NCBI GenBank assembly: GCA_903922735.1
Contig: CAIXUZ010000031.1
Span: forward strand, 1-54,270
Origin: an uncultured Verrucomicrobia subdivision 3 bacterium
GTDB lineage: Bacteria; Verrucomicrobiota; Verrucomicrobiia; Limisphaerales; UBA11358
Direction: 5' to 3'
DNA: 54,270 nucleotides
The stretch's first letter is position 1; each line of letters starts with the position of its first letter. Under the pieces are notes generated by a model. The model worked only from the letters and a program-made list of their open reading frames with translations, had not been told where the DNA came from and did not search any database. The position numbers were made by a program, and so were the translations under genes. Below, piece after piece: positions 41,740-50,406 of this stretch.

Positions 41740-42387
41740 ATGAAAACAAATTTTCTGCAGACTTTGGCGGCGGTGATGGCAATCACCGGGCTGATTTCCA
41801 CAGAGTCCACCGTGCTGGCCCAGGAGGCACCGGCAACAACCACGGTGCAACCGGCAGCGGTCAGTTCGAGCGCGCCGCAATTATCCTATGGGGTGGCGCA
41901 GGTTCTGCAACTCGTGCAGGCGAAAATCAGCGACCCCACGATTATCGCCTATATCAAAAATTCCGGGAACAGCTACGGCTTGACTGCGGATCAGATCATT
42001 TATCTGCGGCAGCAGGGCGTTTCGGCGGACGTCTTGAACGCGATGCTGAACCAACCCAGAGCCGGAGTGGTTGCCGCAACGGCAACGCCCGCTCCGCAGC
42101 CGGCGGCTTCGACGAACTACACTGTGGCCGCTTCGACGGCGACCGTCGCGCCGACGGTGACGTATGTGCAAACCGTACCGCAAACGGTTTATTACGCTGA
42201 CCCATATTATTACGAGCCGTATTATTATCCACCGGTGCCGCTTCCATTTGTCGGTGGTCCTGGCGGCGGTGGACCTGGCGGCCGTGGTCCCGGTGGCGGT
42301 CCCGGTGGCGGTCCCGGTGGCGGTCCCGGTGGCGGCGGTCCTGGCGGTGGTCCTGGTGGGGGTGGACCTGGCGGTGGGCGCCACTGA
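41740..42387 (+). CDS. Exported Gly-rich repeat protein
   Basis: A 215-residue protein with a signal peptide (MKTNFLQTLAAVMAITGLIS, cleavage near VLAQ). After it comes a short domain with VAQVLQLVQAKISDPTIIAYI and QIIYLRQQGVSADVLNAML, a fold seen in small PVC surface or cell-envelope proteins. A Tyr-rich patch (YYADPYYYEPYYYPP) follows, then a low-complexity tail of about 45 residues built of GGP/GGG repeats that ends in RH. Tails of this kind are unusual in this window and suggest an extended or surface-exposed adhesive segment. Function unknown. The DNA of the tail is itself a short repeat (GGTGGCGGTCCC units). Confidence 0.6.
   Translation: MKTNFLQTLAAVMAITGLISTESTVLAQEAPATTTVQPAAVSSSAPQLSYGVAQVLQLVQAKISDPTIIAYIKNSGNSYGLTADQIIYLRQQGVSADVLNAMLNQPRAGVVAATATPAPQPAASTNYTVAASTATVAPTVTYVQTVPQTVYYADPYYYEPYYYPPVPLPFVGGPGGGGPGGRGPGGGPGGGPGGGPGGGGPGGGPGGGGPGGGRH
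42270..42375. repeat. GGTGGCGGTCCC-type tandem repeat encoding the Gly-rich tail
   Basis: About seven imperfect copies of a 9-12-nt unit such as GGTCCCGGTGGC follow each other at the 3' end of the Gly-rich gene. The repeat is coding and purely G, C and T rich on the plus strand, so it is prone to slippage and copy-number change. Confidence 0.75.
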
Positions 42388-42498
42388 ATTTACTCGGCGT
42401 CTTCCGTCTCACGGAGTCGATTAACCGCCTTTTCGGCGCAGCGGGCGGGCGGGCGATTTGCATGGTTTGATCAACCGTTTTGCTGTACGCTTTCCGAC

Positions 42499-42717
42499 GT
42501 GCCGAAAAAAGACAATGCCCAGCGCCATCGACCGCAACCGCTGGCTGCCGGTCAGATATGGCGCATGGCCGAGGCTGATCTGCTGGTAACCTCGGTGGGC
42601 AAACTGATGGTAAACTACAAGTTGGGCAAGCCGGGCGCCGCCCGCCTCCACACTTCCATCAGTGGCATCAAAGCCATCGAGAAATACCTGAAAGCGCACA
42701 AGGCCGTGCTAGCTTGA
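42499..42717 (+). CDS. Small conserved hypothetical protein
   Basis: A 72-residue basic protein. It has a charged N-terminus (MPKKDNAQRHRPQPL) then IWRMAEADLLVTSVGKLMVN and ISGIKAIEKYLKAHKAVLA, a simple helical shape. No signal peptide, cysteine motif or catalytic signature. I do not recognise a named family. The same kind of small gene occurs in PVC genomes, which makes it plausible. Confidence 0.45.
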   Translation: MPKKDNAQRHRPQPLAAGQIWRMAEADLLVTSVGKLMVNYKLGKPGAARLHTSISGIKAIEKYLKAHKAVLA

Positions 42718-42845
42718 TTCGCCGTCGCCGGCTGGCCGGACACACTGCGGTGGCACCTGTTGCTGAATCGGAGCTGAGCTGACTTCGCCAAAACTCAGGG
42801 ACTGATCATCAGGAATATCTTTCATTGAAGGGTGCGATTAAATAT

Positions 42846-44162
42846 TTACCTGGCGGCGGGCGCAGGTTCCGATGGCTTGGCGGCCTCAAGCTTTATGAGC
42901 GTGTATTGCACCTCACTTTCCCCGCTTAATCGAATCCAGCCGATTTTTTTTGTTTCCCCGGCCAAAACGCGAAATGGTTGTTTGTCATTCTGCAGATGCG
43001 CGGCGAACCGCTCGTCATCGGTCAAAGAAAACCCCCGCAGCCCGTCGCCGGCGACCAGACGGACATCCTGCCAGCTGAGTCCGATTCTAAATCGCGAGGT
43101 CACATCAAGCCCGCCGTCATTCTCCAGGCTGATCTCCAGCAGCTCCGGTGCCGACTTCTTTACCGAGACCCGCACCTGTTCGCGCGGCGAACGTCCGGCC
43201 ATGACCGCCGCCAACGTCGGCCAGCGCCAATTCAGGGAATCATCCAAAACCGGCAGCCGATACCAGATGATTCCGCGCATCAAGACGGGCGGGTTGTCCT
43301 TCCATGACCGGACCAGCTGCGCCAGCTCTCCCGGATTCGCGCGGGTTTCCCGCAGCTGAATATCATTCGCCCAGCTCCGGCGCGGGCCTTCGGCGGACAA
43401 GCCGGCAAATTTCCCGCGCTGATCAAAGGCGATGACATAGCCGTAGGTCGGAAGCGCGACCCGGAACGGCACGTCAAATTCCCCTGCTTGTTTAACGGCG
43501 CGTTCCGCCGCGGCCGGATCGCACAGTGTAAACGATGCCTGCGCGTCCTTGGGCGGCTCCAGTGAATGCACCTGCAGCACGTAACCGTCCGTCGCCGCGA
43601 CCAGCTGCCGGAACATGGTTTTTTGGTTCAGCCAGCACGGCAGCACGGTGATGGTCAACGGCACCGGCGCGATTTTTCGGCGGATGGCTTGCACCCAAAC
43701 GCGATAGCCGTCCAGCTTCGATTCCGCGCAATCAAAGTCGAGCTGGAGTTCGCCGGGATTCAAGCCGTTGGTTTTCGCCTCGGCGATCAGCGCCGCCGCC
43801 AGATCGGCCAGAAAAGCCGTGGCCGCGCCCTGCTCGGAAGGCGGGCCGGGAAAGGGATTGATGCGCAGCGCCAGGCCAAGTTTTTTGTGGGCGAGGGCGG
43901 CAACATCCAGCGGCACCTGGATGACCTGCGGCTGCTTGTTTTTCCACGAAACTTCAGCCGCGAGCACCACCAAGGCATCAAAATTGGAGCCGTGTTGCAG
44001 GACTGATTCGCGGACCGGCTGATTCCAAACCCGCTGCCAGACGTAGGCATCCTGCGTCATCGAACCCGTTCCGGCCGACGCCGCCCCGCCCCACAAACAA
44101 ATCACGACGGCAAGAACTGCCTGCGGGAGAAGCTGGAGGGATTTCAAATGCATGTTGATCAA
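42846..44162 (-). CDS. DUF3142 exported protein
   Basis: A 438-residue protein with an N-terminal signal peptide (LQLLPQAVLAVVICLWGGAA, cleavage near ASA; an inner start at 44153 is also possible). The DUF3142 signatures are YVWQRVWNQPVRESVLQH at the start of the mature chain, ELQLDFDCAESKLDGYRVWV, LTITVLPCWLNQKTMFRQLV, and MRGIIWYRLPVLDDSLNWRW. The fold is a TIM-barrel-like glycoside-hydrolase type, but no function is known. It diverges, across about 360 bp, from a small ORF and a large TPR-LysM protein on the plus strand. That arrangement looks conserved in kind. Confidence 0.8.
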   Translation of the reverse strand: MINMHLKSLQLLPQAVLAVVICLWGGAASAGTGSMTQDAYVWQRVWNQPVRESVLQHGSNFDALVVLAAEVSWKNKQPQVIQVPLDVAALAHKKLGLALRINPFPGPPSEQGAATAFLADLAAALIAEAKTNGLNPGELQLDFDCAESKLDGYRVWVQAIRRKIAPVPLTITVLPCWLNQKTMFRQLVAATDGYVLQVHSLEPPKDAQASFTLCDPAAAERAVKQAGEFDVPFRVALPTYGYVIAFDQRGKFAGLSAEGPRRSWANDIQLRETRANPGELAQLVRSWKDNPPVLMRGIIWYRLPVLDDSLNWRWPTLAAVMAGRSPREQVRVSVKKSAPELLEISLENDGGLDVTSRFRIGLSWQDVRLVAGDGLRGFSLTDDERFAAHLQNDKQPFRVLAGETKKIGWIRLSGESEVQYTLIKLEAAKPSEPAPAAR

Positions 44163-44522
44163 CGCGTCTTCGACACTTATCCACGCTTATCGCACCAAAA
44201 ATCAAGCGGGCTTTGGAAAAATATTTCCAAACCGGCGGTAAAACCAACCAATTTGCCCCATTGGAAAGCCTGAAAAACGGCGCCAAAAAAATATTTTCAC
44301 AAAAATTAAAATATTACTAGCCAGCAACCGGACTTGGTGCGATGGTGGCGACGAATTCGTTTCGGGCGTGTGTGGCACCGGGATTCGCGCGGCAAGCACC
44401 ATGAGGCAGGTTTGTTTATTCCACACTTCACTGTCGTTTTGATTTTTCCTCGTGGCCGATGTCCCTCTTGCCGCCGGTATTAACTTGATGGGTTGTTTTT
44501 GGTGGAAGCGTTTGCTTTCACC
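44163..44522. other. Divergent regulatory region with palindrome
   Basis: These 360 bp lie between the DUF3142 gene and the 31-residue ORF / LysM gene and contain no gene. They are A+T-rich in the middle, as expected of divergent promoters. The clear structured element is the palindrome TTTGGAAA-AATA-TTTCCAAA at 44212-44231, just upstream of the DUF3142 gene. Confidence 0.5.
44212..44231. promoter_or_regulatory. Operator-like palindrome upstream of DUF3142 gene
   Basis: Perfect 8-nt arms TTTGGAAA (44212-44219) and TTTCCAAA (44224-44231) around AATA. Perfect dyads of this size in an A+T-rich divergent region commonly bind a dimeric regulator. The regulator is unknown. Confidence 0.45.
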
Positions 44523-44618
44523 ATGAAATCATGGCGCATCGTGCCTTTGCTTCAGCTGGTGTGGGGCATTCAGCCGGACGGACACGATGCGCTGGTCAAA
44601 GAATCGAGGGTCACGTGA
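44523..44618 (+). CDS. Possible 31-residue leader ORF before the LysM gene
   Basis: A short frame from ATG 44523 to TGA 44618 (31 residues). The stop is overlapped by the GTG I use for the large gene (GTG at 44615, TGA at 44616-44618), a classic translational coupling layout. The peptide has a hydrophobic segment (IVPLLQLVWGIQ) and no known family. The overlap supports the small ORF, but it may be chance. Confidence 0.4.
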   Translation: MKSWRIVPLLQLVWGIQPDGHDALVKESRVT

Positions 44619-47137
44619 AAATTTATCATGGCAGTTATGTACGTTGGGGGCGGCAGGCGAAAACAACGGAGCCGCTGGATATCGTCCGGAAAAGAATTCT
44701 TTTCCGATCTTGGGCGGCAGGCTTGCCGGCGCTGTTTTTATGTCTGCCCGCCTTGGCCTGTGGCCCCTTCTTTCCAAACAGTTTGCTGGATCGCGGGAGC
44801 GAAGCGGTCCTCGCCATGCCGCTGGCCAATTTCAGCAATGAACTCGCCCGCCTGCAACTGCCGGAACAAAAACTGAAAGCCCAATCATCGGAATCGGATT
44901 TTTCCACCCAGACTGCGGAAGCGGATCTGGCCGATCTGCGGACCGCGTTGACCCGCGATCAGTCGCTGACGTCCGAATCCATGGCCACACTGCAAGGTTA
45001 CCGGGTGGAGCGCGAGAAACTAAGCAAGTATCGCCTGGCAGCCGTTGCCGCAACGCCTTCTGGTGACGGAGACCCGGCCGACGGCCAATCAGATCGCACC
45101 CAAGCCGCCACGCGGCTGACGGCCGCTGTTTGTGACGTCAGTGTGCCGGCCGGTTTGCCGGATGAATTCGCGGATTACTTTCAGGGCAGTATCGCCTGGC
45201 ACACGGGGAAAACCAACGAAGCCCGTTCGCATTGGGAAACCTTGTTGCACCGGCCGGCGGCAGATCGCCATTATCGGTCGACTTGGGCGGCTTACATGCT
45301 CGGCAAAAGCTGGGAGGTGGAAGATCCCGATAAAGCGTTCGATTATTTTCAGCAGACCAGGACACTCGCCACCCTCGGCTTTTCTGACCGTCTCGGACTG
45401 GCGGCCGCCAGCCTGGGATGGGAAGCCCGGTTGGAGCTCCGGAAAAAGAACTTTGAGCAGGCAATCGGGCTTTATCTGGACCAGCTGGCGACCGGCGATG
45501 ATTCGGCGGTTTCGTCATTGAGCCTGACCGTTGGCCGGCTGCTGAATGGCGATTCCCGGAACCTCTTTCCGCTGGCGGTCAATCCGCGCACCCGATGGGT
45601 GATCAACTCGTACATCATCTCCCATCGGTGTTTTACGGATTACAGCGACAACAACCTCCCAGCGGAGCGCTCCACCGATTCCATCCTGAAGGCTTGGTTG
45701 TCGGCGATCGAGCAGGCGGATGTGAAGGACATGGATTCCGCCGAACAGCTCGCACTGGCCGCTTATCAGGCGGGGGATTGGGATGATTCCCGGCGCTGGA
45801 TGCAGCGCGCCCAACCGACCCCGACCATGCAATGGTTGCAGGCGAAATTGCTATTGCGATCCGGCAAGAGCGATCAAGCCGCGCAGGTGCTGGTCAATTT
45901 GACCCGCCTTTTTCCCGTTCAGAAGGAAAATCCAGTTGTGCCGGCCCAGTCTGGTTTGGCGGACGGTCTCACGATCGAGGGGTATAGCTACATTACAAAC
46001 CGGATCAGCGCCCCCGCCCAGATGCTGGCCGAGATGGGGGTCTTGCATCTATGTCGCCGGGAATACACCGAGTCCTTGGATGCCCTGATCCGCGCCGGTT
46101 ATTGGATGGATGCCGCCTATGTGGCCGAACGCGTGCTGACCGTGGGCGAGTTGAAGACCTATGTGGATCGCCACTGGCCCATCATTCCGCCGCCCAAAAA
46201 TGTCGCGACCAACCAGAGTGAAGGCAACGTGACGGATGACACTCACCTGCCTGCGCTCGACTTGCGGGTAAATATCCGGCACCTGCTGGCTCGCCGGCTG
46301 CTCCGCACCGAGAGATTCACTGAAGCTCGTGAATATTTTCCCGCCGCGCTGAAGACGGATTGCGACACCTTGGTGCAAAACATCACGACGGGCAGAGATG
46401 CCAGCCTGCCCTCACCCCAAAGGGCGCACGCTTATTTTTCCGCGGGCCAGGCCCTGCGGGATGAGGGCATGGAATTAATAGGCACGGAAGTGGAACCCGA
46501 TTGGCACATTCATGACGGAGCCTACGAAGGTGGCGTGACGGTTAAAGGACGGGGCGCCGATTCACCTGACCGGATGCTGATTGCGAGCGAGGATGAAAAC
46601 CGCCGGGCGGCTGCCAATGTCGTCACTCCTGATCACCGGTTTCATTATCGGTACAAGGCAGGCAGCTTTGCCTGGGCGGCCGCCAGACTTCTTCCGGATG
46701 ATTCAGATGAAACCGCAAGAATGTTGTGCCTGGCGGGATCCTGGTTGAAAAACCGGGATCCGGGGACGGCAGACCTCTTCTACAAATCATTGGTGCGGCG
46801 TTGTCGCCACACGGTAATCGGCGCCCAGGCCGACCGGATGCGGTGGTTCCCTGATTTGGATACGAACGGCATCCCGTTGCCTTGGCAACCCGATCCGCCC
46901 ACTGAGATCACAAGCTCCGAAGCGGGAACCGATATGTCCTCGTCAGCCGAGATCGCCGGCGGCTATTGGTATTCCCTCAGTCGCGGCAATGTTCTTCAAG
47001 ATGTGATTGAAGCGGTTCGCAACCAGCACAACTTGGAGTTGACCGTTGAGGATCTGTTGCTGGCGAACCCCGGGATCAACCCCAACCGGCTGAAGGCCGG
47101 CCAGAAGATTTTCGTGCCGCTCCCGCAATCCGGCTGA
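44615..47137 (+). CDS. Large exported protein with C-terminal LysM
   Basis: An 840-residue protein if started at GTG 44615, which overlaps the stop of the small ORF. The frame also opens at ATG 44531. The signal peptide is SWAAGLPALFLCLPALACGP after a basic stretch. The mature body has TPR-like helical repeats (FADYFQGSIAWHTGKTNEAR-type, KAFDYFQQTRTLATLGFSDR, and later LAKSG-type repeats), then LRTERFTEAREYFPAALKTD. The last 60 residues form a LysM-type carbohydrate-binding module (LQDVIEAVRNQHNLELTVED, LLANPGINPNRLKAGQKIFV). LysM binds peptidoglycan or chitin-like glycans. It is divergent from the DUF3142 gene. Overall function unknown. Confidence 0.75.
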   Translation: MKIYHGSYVRWGRQAKTTEPLDIVRKRILFRSWAAGLPALFLCLPALACGPFFPNSLLDRGSEAVLAMPLANFSNELARLQLPEQKLKAQSSESDFSTQTAEADLADLRTALTRDQSLTSESMATLQGYRVEREKLSKYRLAAVAATPSGDGDPADGQSDRTQAATRLTAAVCDVSVPAGLPDEFADYFQGSIAWHTGKTNEARSHWETLLHRPAADRHYRSTWAAYMLGKSWEVEDPDKAFDYFQQTRTLATLGFSDRLGLAAASLGWEARLELRKKNFEQAIGLYLDQLATGDDSAVSSLSLTVGRLLNGDSRNLFPLAVNPRTRWVINSYIISHRCFTDYSDNNLPAERSTDSILKAWLSAIEQADVKDMDSAEQLALAAYQAGDWDDSRRWMQRAQPTPTMQWLQAKLLLRSGKSDQAAQVLVNLTRLFPVQKENPVVPAQSGLADGLTIEGYSYITNRISAPAQMLAEMGVLHLCRREYTESLDALIRAGYWMDAAYVAERVLTVGELKTYVDRHWPIIPPPKNVATNQSEGNVTDDTHLPALDLRVNIRHLLARRLLRTERFTEAREYFPAALKTDCDTLVQNITTGRDASLPSPQRAHAYFSAGQALRDEGMELIGTEVEPDWHIHDGAYEGGVTVKGRGADSPDRMLIASEDENRRAAANVVTPDHRFHYRYKAGSFAWAAARLLPDDSDETARMLCLAGSWLKNRDPGTADLFYKSLVRRCRHTVIGAQADRMRWFPDLDTNGIPLPWQPDPPTEITSSEAGTDMSSSAEIAGGYWYSLSRGNVLQDVIEAVRNQHNLELTVEDLLLANPGINPNRLKAGQKIFVPLPQSG

Positions 47138-47230
47138 TTCAGCAACCTCGCCTTCCAACCCCACCATTTCAAGGTCGTTCGAAGCAATTAATCATCTATG
47201 GGTGAAGTCCGCCATTGGCGGCGGCGAATG

Positions 47231-47578
47231 TCAGACGTCATTGGCTCGTCTCCCATGTTGGTGTTTATGCAATAACCGTCGGCAAACCCAGCCCAAAACC
47301 ACCACCAACGCCACCATACAAAGCGAAGCCACTGCAACTTGTGTGTGCGCCTGTGACAACGAACCATGATAATGCTCATATTCCGCCTTCCAAGCTGTTC
47401 CATAGTGGTGCTGATACCGCAATTCAAGAGCAATCTCGTGATAAATCGAACTACAAACGCCAACTACGCCAAGGATCATCAAAATAACAAGGCCAAAGAA
47501 TCCCGCAAGAAAGCGCCCCGCTAAAATAGCGATGGCGGCATCTCTACCGAACACGGCCTTGTCTGTAAAATATCCCAT
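47231..47578 (-). CDS. Small membrane protein
   Basis: A 115-residue protein with two predicted transmembrane helices (AIAILAGRFLAGFFGLVILM... and TQVAVASLCMVALVVVLGWV) and a short middle loop (YHEIALELRYQHHYGTAWKA). The C-terminus is basic (RRLLHKHQHGRRAN). No family recognised. It is the 3'-most gene of a minus-strand series of small genes, upstream of which lies a small secreted protein. Confidence 0.55.
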   Translation of the reverse strand: MGYFTDKAVFGRDAAIAILAGRFLAGFFGLVILMILGVVGVCSSIYHEIALELRYQHHYGTAWKAEYEHYHGSLSQAHTQVAVASLCMVALVVVLGWVCRRLLHKHQHGRRANDV

Positions 47579-47633
47579 TCTCGTTTAGTGTGTCATGCGG
47601 CATGACGACAAATCCGAACTACCGCTTCCCAGA

Positions 47634-48128
47634 TTAATACTTGCCCTTAATGTCCGCTAAAGCCTTCGTCAGTTTCTGCGCTCTTTTTACAAATTCCGGT
47701 TCGTAAGTGACAGTGCCGATGACTTCGGTGGCATCAGGGTCAAGAAAAAGCACGGTGGGCACGGTGTAATGTGGATTGGGTGTGTGCAAAGCTACATCAA
47801 TAAAAGCAACCACTTGATGATTTTCCAAGAAGGCATCTTCAAATACTAGAATGGCTTTATCACGCAGGGAGAAAAATGCGTGGAACGTTGCGCCCCGTGA
47901 GCTTTCTTCCGCGATTATTCCATTCCCCTCTAGATATTTTGTATCAGAAGCAATCCAGGCAATGGGTTTGTTGGCGGCCTTGGCGTCTTTCTTGGCATTT
48001 TCCAAATCGGCCGTGCGATAGGCGGAGATAGTTTTACCATTAATCATGACCGTCACCTTGTCGGCGGCATGGACACCCATTGCCAGGGTAATTAATAAAA
48101 CCATCAGAGATTTAAACAGTGTTTTCAT
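47634..48128 (-). CDS. Small secreted protein, possibly thioredoxin-like
   Basis: A 164-residue protein with a signal peptide (MKTLFKSLMVLLITLAMGVH, cleavage after AD). The mature chain has ENAKKDAKAANKPIAWIASD, then FLENHQVVAFIDVALH and VPTVLFLDPDATEVIGTVTY, a beta-alpha order reminiscent of a thioredoxin fold (VPTVLFLD like the cis-Pro segment), but without a CxxC. A redox role is therefore unlikely, and a structural one is possible. Function not known. Confidence 0.6.
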   Translation of the reverse strand: MKTLFKSLMVLLITLAMGVHAADKVTVMINGKTISAYRTADLENAKKDAKAANKPIAWIASDTKYLEGNGIIAEESSRGATFHAFFSLRDKAILVFEDAFLENHQVVAFIDVALHTPNPHYTVPTVLFLDPDATEVIGTVTYEPEFVKRAQKLTKALADIKGKY

Positions 48129-48138
48129 GTTGAGTTAA

Positions 48139-48348
48139 CTAAATCCGGTGTGACGAACCACTCCGCAAAATGCGGCGCTGCTCGCGACCGGTCTCACGCC
48201 AAGCCCAGAGCTCAATCTTGATACGAGTAAATAGTCTGCGAACGCCAGTCTGGCTCTGCCACTCGTGCGTTCGCTGCGCGAGCAAGCGCTTGAGAATCCG
48301 GTCATGCTCCCGGATATGGTCTGCTCCGTTGCGTGCTATGATTTGCAT
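48139..48348 (-). CDS. Possible small hypothetical protein
   Basis: A 69-residue frame that overlaps the end of the Imm50-like gene by 13 bp on the same strand. It is basic and helical (EHDRILKRLLAQRTHEWQSQ, LFTRIKIELWAWRETGREQR). No known motif. Coupling with the upstream gene makes it plausible, but it could be chance. Confidence 0.35.
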   Translation of the reverse strand: MQIIARNGADHIREHDRILKRLLAQRTHEWQSQTGVRRLFTRIKIELWAWRETGREQRRILRSGSSHRI

Positions 48349-48770
48349 GGTTGGGCCTCAAGGTTTTTGCAAGGTGTGGCAGACAAGACGCGAATCTGTC
48401 TGCACTTAAAAGATGCCTCGCATCCAAAACTGCTCGGCAAGGAAACCGCAAAACCGGAACCCGGCGCGGCGACTTCTGAAATTTCAATGTCCCAGAGAAC
48501 GTTCTGATGGTTGAATCCAATCAACGCCAAATCGCTGATGCCAATAAAACGCATGGTGGATAACGTGTGATGTCGCAAAACATAATGGCCCGTAGTGTCG
48601 ACTTCACTGGTCAACTCCCAATGGTGGACTTTAATGTCCATCTGCGCTCCAGAATCACAATCTCGCGTAATCACTATGTCGTGAATCTCGGCATCGTGAA
48701 AAGACGGCCAACGGCCAAATATGCTCTCGATGAGCCCAGCGTTTTCTATGCCTTTAAGCGTCGCAGTCAT
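48336..48770 (-). CDS. Imm50-like immunity protein
   Basis: A 144-residue protein resembling Immunity protein 50. Its N-terminal IFGRWPSFHDAEIHDIVI has the FHDAEI signature, which is common in this group, followed by a beta-rich body (DIKVHHWELTSEVDTTGHYV, FIGISDLALIGFNHQNVLWD). Imm50-type proteins neutralise a cognate polymorphic toxin, but no toxin gene is visible next to it. It shares a strand with the neighbouring small membrane-protein genes. Confidence 0.65.
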   Translation of the reverse strand: MTATLKGIENAGLIESIFGRWPSFHDAEIHDIVITRDCDSGAQMDIKVHHWELTSEVDTTGHYVLRHHTLSTMRFIGISDLALIGFNHQNVLWDIEISEVAAPGSGFAVSLPSSFGCEASFKCRQIRVLSATPCKNLEAQPCKS

Positions 48771-48792
48771 TCAAGTGGTGTAAAATAGCATT

Positions 48793-49287
48793 TTATGATC
48801 TAGACCAAAAATTTGGCGGGCGGGAAAGCCCATAAATCAAGCCACAGATGACGCCAGTAACGACCGATGCAATCAGCAAGGTCTTCATCGACGTGGTGTA
48901 TTTTACAAATCTCCAGCCAACCAGTGAACCAATCACAAAACCGATAACAAAACGCACGCGGAAGCCCGCCCAATCATACCGACCCCGCTGGTCGTCCGGC
49001 TCGTCGTCTCCCTGAAATGTTCCGACAGCTCTCCAGAAAAACCACGCGACGAATGACGACCATAAAAGCATGAGCACAAGGGCTGATAACGCTTCAACTG
49101 AATGACTGACGTGAAAGGTCTGAATGAGCCTCGCCATCGCAAGTGCCGGGTAATTAAAAATGGCGCAACCGGTGACTACGGCCTGACTGACGGGAAAATC
49201 CAGCACTTTGGCGAACAAAAGCACAAGCATCGGAAGATAAGCCAAGCTCGCTCCTCCAATCTTGAATAGACGTGCTCTTGTTTGCAT
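48793..49287 (-). CDS. Small multispanning membrane protein
   Basis: A 164-residue protein with four likely transmembrane segments (LAYLPMLVLLFAKVL, ALSALVLMLLWSSFVAWFFW, FVIGFVIGSLVGWRFV and LIASVVTGVICGLIYGLS). Charged loops include DDEPDDQRGRYDW. No family recognised. It is the first gene in the minus-strand row that includes the Imm50-like protein and has an upstream promoter region of about 390 bp without genes. Confidence 0.6.
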   Translation of the reverse strand: MQTRARLFKIGGASLAYLPMLVLLFAKVLDFPVSQAVVTGCAIFNYPALAMARLIQTFHVSHSVEALSALVLMLLWSSFVAWFFWRAVGTFQGDDEPDDQRGRYDWAGFRVRFVIGFVIGSLVGWRFVKYTTSMKTLLIASVVTGVICGLIYGLSRPPNFWSRS

Positions 49288-49674
49288 GGTCGTGCGCTTA
49301 CCGCCTACCAGCGTTATTCACCCAAACGCAGCCAACACGTTTTCATGCTGTGATCCGTTGGGTTCATGCCGGAATCTTTGGACCAAATCCAACCCCTGTC
49401 AACCGCGAATGCGGAACTGAGACGGCCATCCCAAGGCTTGTCGGGGCCATCCGCCGCCACCGGTCTCTAGCCATTCAGCTTCTGGCATCCGGCAAAACCG
49501 ATAAACCAAGGAATCCTAGGAAGCCCAGGCACTCTTCGTAACCGGGAATGAAAACCCAGGAATCTTCTCATAAACAACCCAGCTCTTCTTGTCATTAGCA
49601 AATGTATGTCTGACTCAAGCTGCCCAAGCTTGGATGTTGGTGGCTGCTAATGGCGCGAGCGAGTTCAGGCCTGT
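49288..49674. other. Gene-free stretch with degenerate repeat
   Basis: About 387 bp without a credible gene. It includes GGAATCCTAGGAAGCCCAGG and AAACCCAGGAATC, degenerate matches of the GGAAACCAGG-type repeat seen between sufB and sufC. The stretch may be a decayed repeat region. Promoters of the flanking minus-strand gene should be here. Confidence 0.45.
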
Positions 49675-50406
49675 TCAACGGGCCGTTTCTAGCCTGGCCA
49701 TCTCATCCTCACAGCGGCCAATGACACGGTAGAGCTTGTTCACCTCAAGCATTTCGGGTTCGGTAAGTTTCCGCTTGGGCAGCGTACGATCCACATAAAA
49801 GAATTTTGTCATTGAGTTAAATTCCACGTCCGCTCCCAAAAACACCTTGCCCGGATTAAGATCGGAAGTGACATACTGGGATTGGCCATAGTTCAGATCC
49901 TGGCTCTGCCGGATATCCACGTTATTAAAATCGGGCTTGATCGCGCCATCATGAAACCAGCCGGGGCTGTAACGCGACACCGGGCGGTGCTTGGAGGTTC
50001 GCACATAGGCTTGCACGGGGCGGTTTATGATTTGGATTACGCGCTGCCAGGCGTTGGTTCTCTCCAACTGGAAGGCTGCCAGCCGTTCCTGAGGCGTTCG
50101 GGGAAGCAGTTTAGCTGGTGGCGCATTAGTGACTGGAACCGCCGGTGCCACCTTGGTCAGCTGGGCGCTGACGTCGGGAGGCTGGGGCGGTGCATAGCCC
50201 AATTCATTTTGGACGGCTGACGACAGGTTGGTAAAAGCCACTCCCGTTGCGCCGCCAGCGTGAAGCACCATGACGCTATTGGCTGTGGCGGGAATGACGG
50301 TGACATTGGTGAATTTGCCCTGCGCGGTATTCAGCACGTTAAAATGAAGTTCTTTGGCCACCGCCACGGATGTGATCAAAAACAAAATGAAGGCTGCTTT
50401 GTTCAT
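49675..50406 (-). CDS. Exported protein of unknown function
   Basis: A 243-residue protein starting at ATG 50406 (MNKAAFILFLITSVAVAKEL), which has a clear signal peptide. The frame is open to 50535, but the upstream residues look non-homologous. The mature chain begins HFNVLNTAQGKFTNVTVIPA, a beta-stranded start I have seen on small PVC envelope proteins, followed by a Pro-rich segment (PPQPPDVSAQLTKVAPAVPV) and a basic helical half. Its C-terminus (RKLTEPEMLEVNKLYRVIGR, CEDEMARLETAR) is coiled-coil-like. Function unknown. Confidence 0.6.
   Translation of the reverse strand: MNKAAFILFLITSVAVAKELHFNVLNTAQGKFTNVTVIPATANSVMVLHAGGATGVAFTNLSSAVQNELGYAPPQPPDVSAQLTKVAPAVPVTNAPPAKLLPRTPQERLAAFQLERTNAWQRVIQIINRPVQAYVRTSKHRPVSRYSPGWFHDGAIKPDFNNVDIRQSQDLNYGQSQYVTSDLNPGKVFLGADVEFNSMTKFFYVDRTLPKRKLTEPEMLEVNKLYRVIGRCEDEMARLETAR

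Noticed and set aside
42164..42424. 86-residue ORF with VPVAVPVA repeats
   Set aside because: It is the +1 reading of the GGTGGCGGTCCC repeat that codes for the Gly-rich tail; the repetition makes it open.
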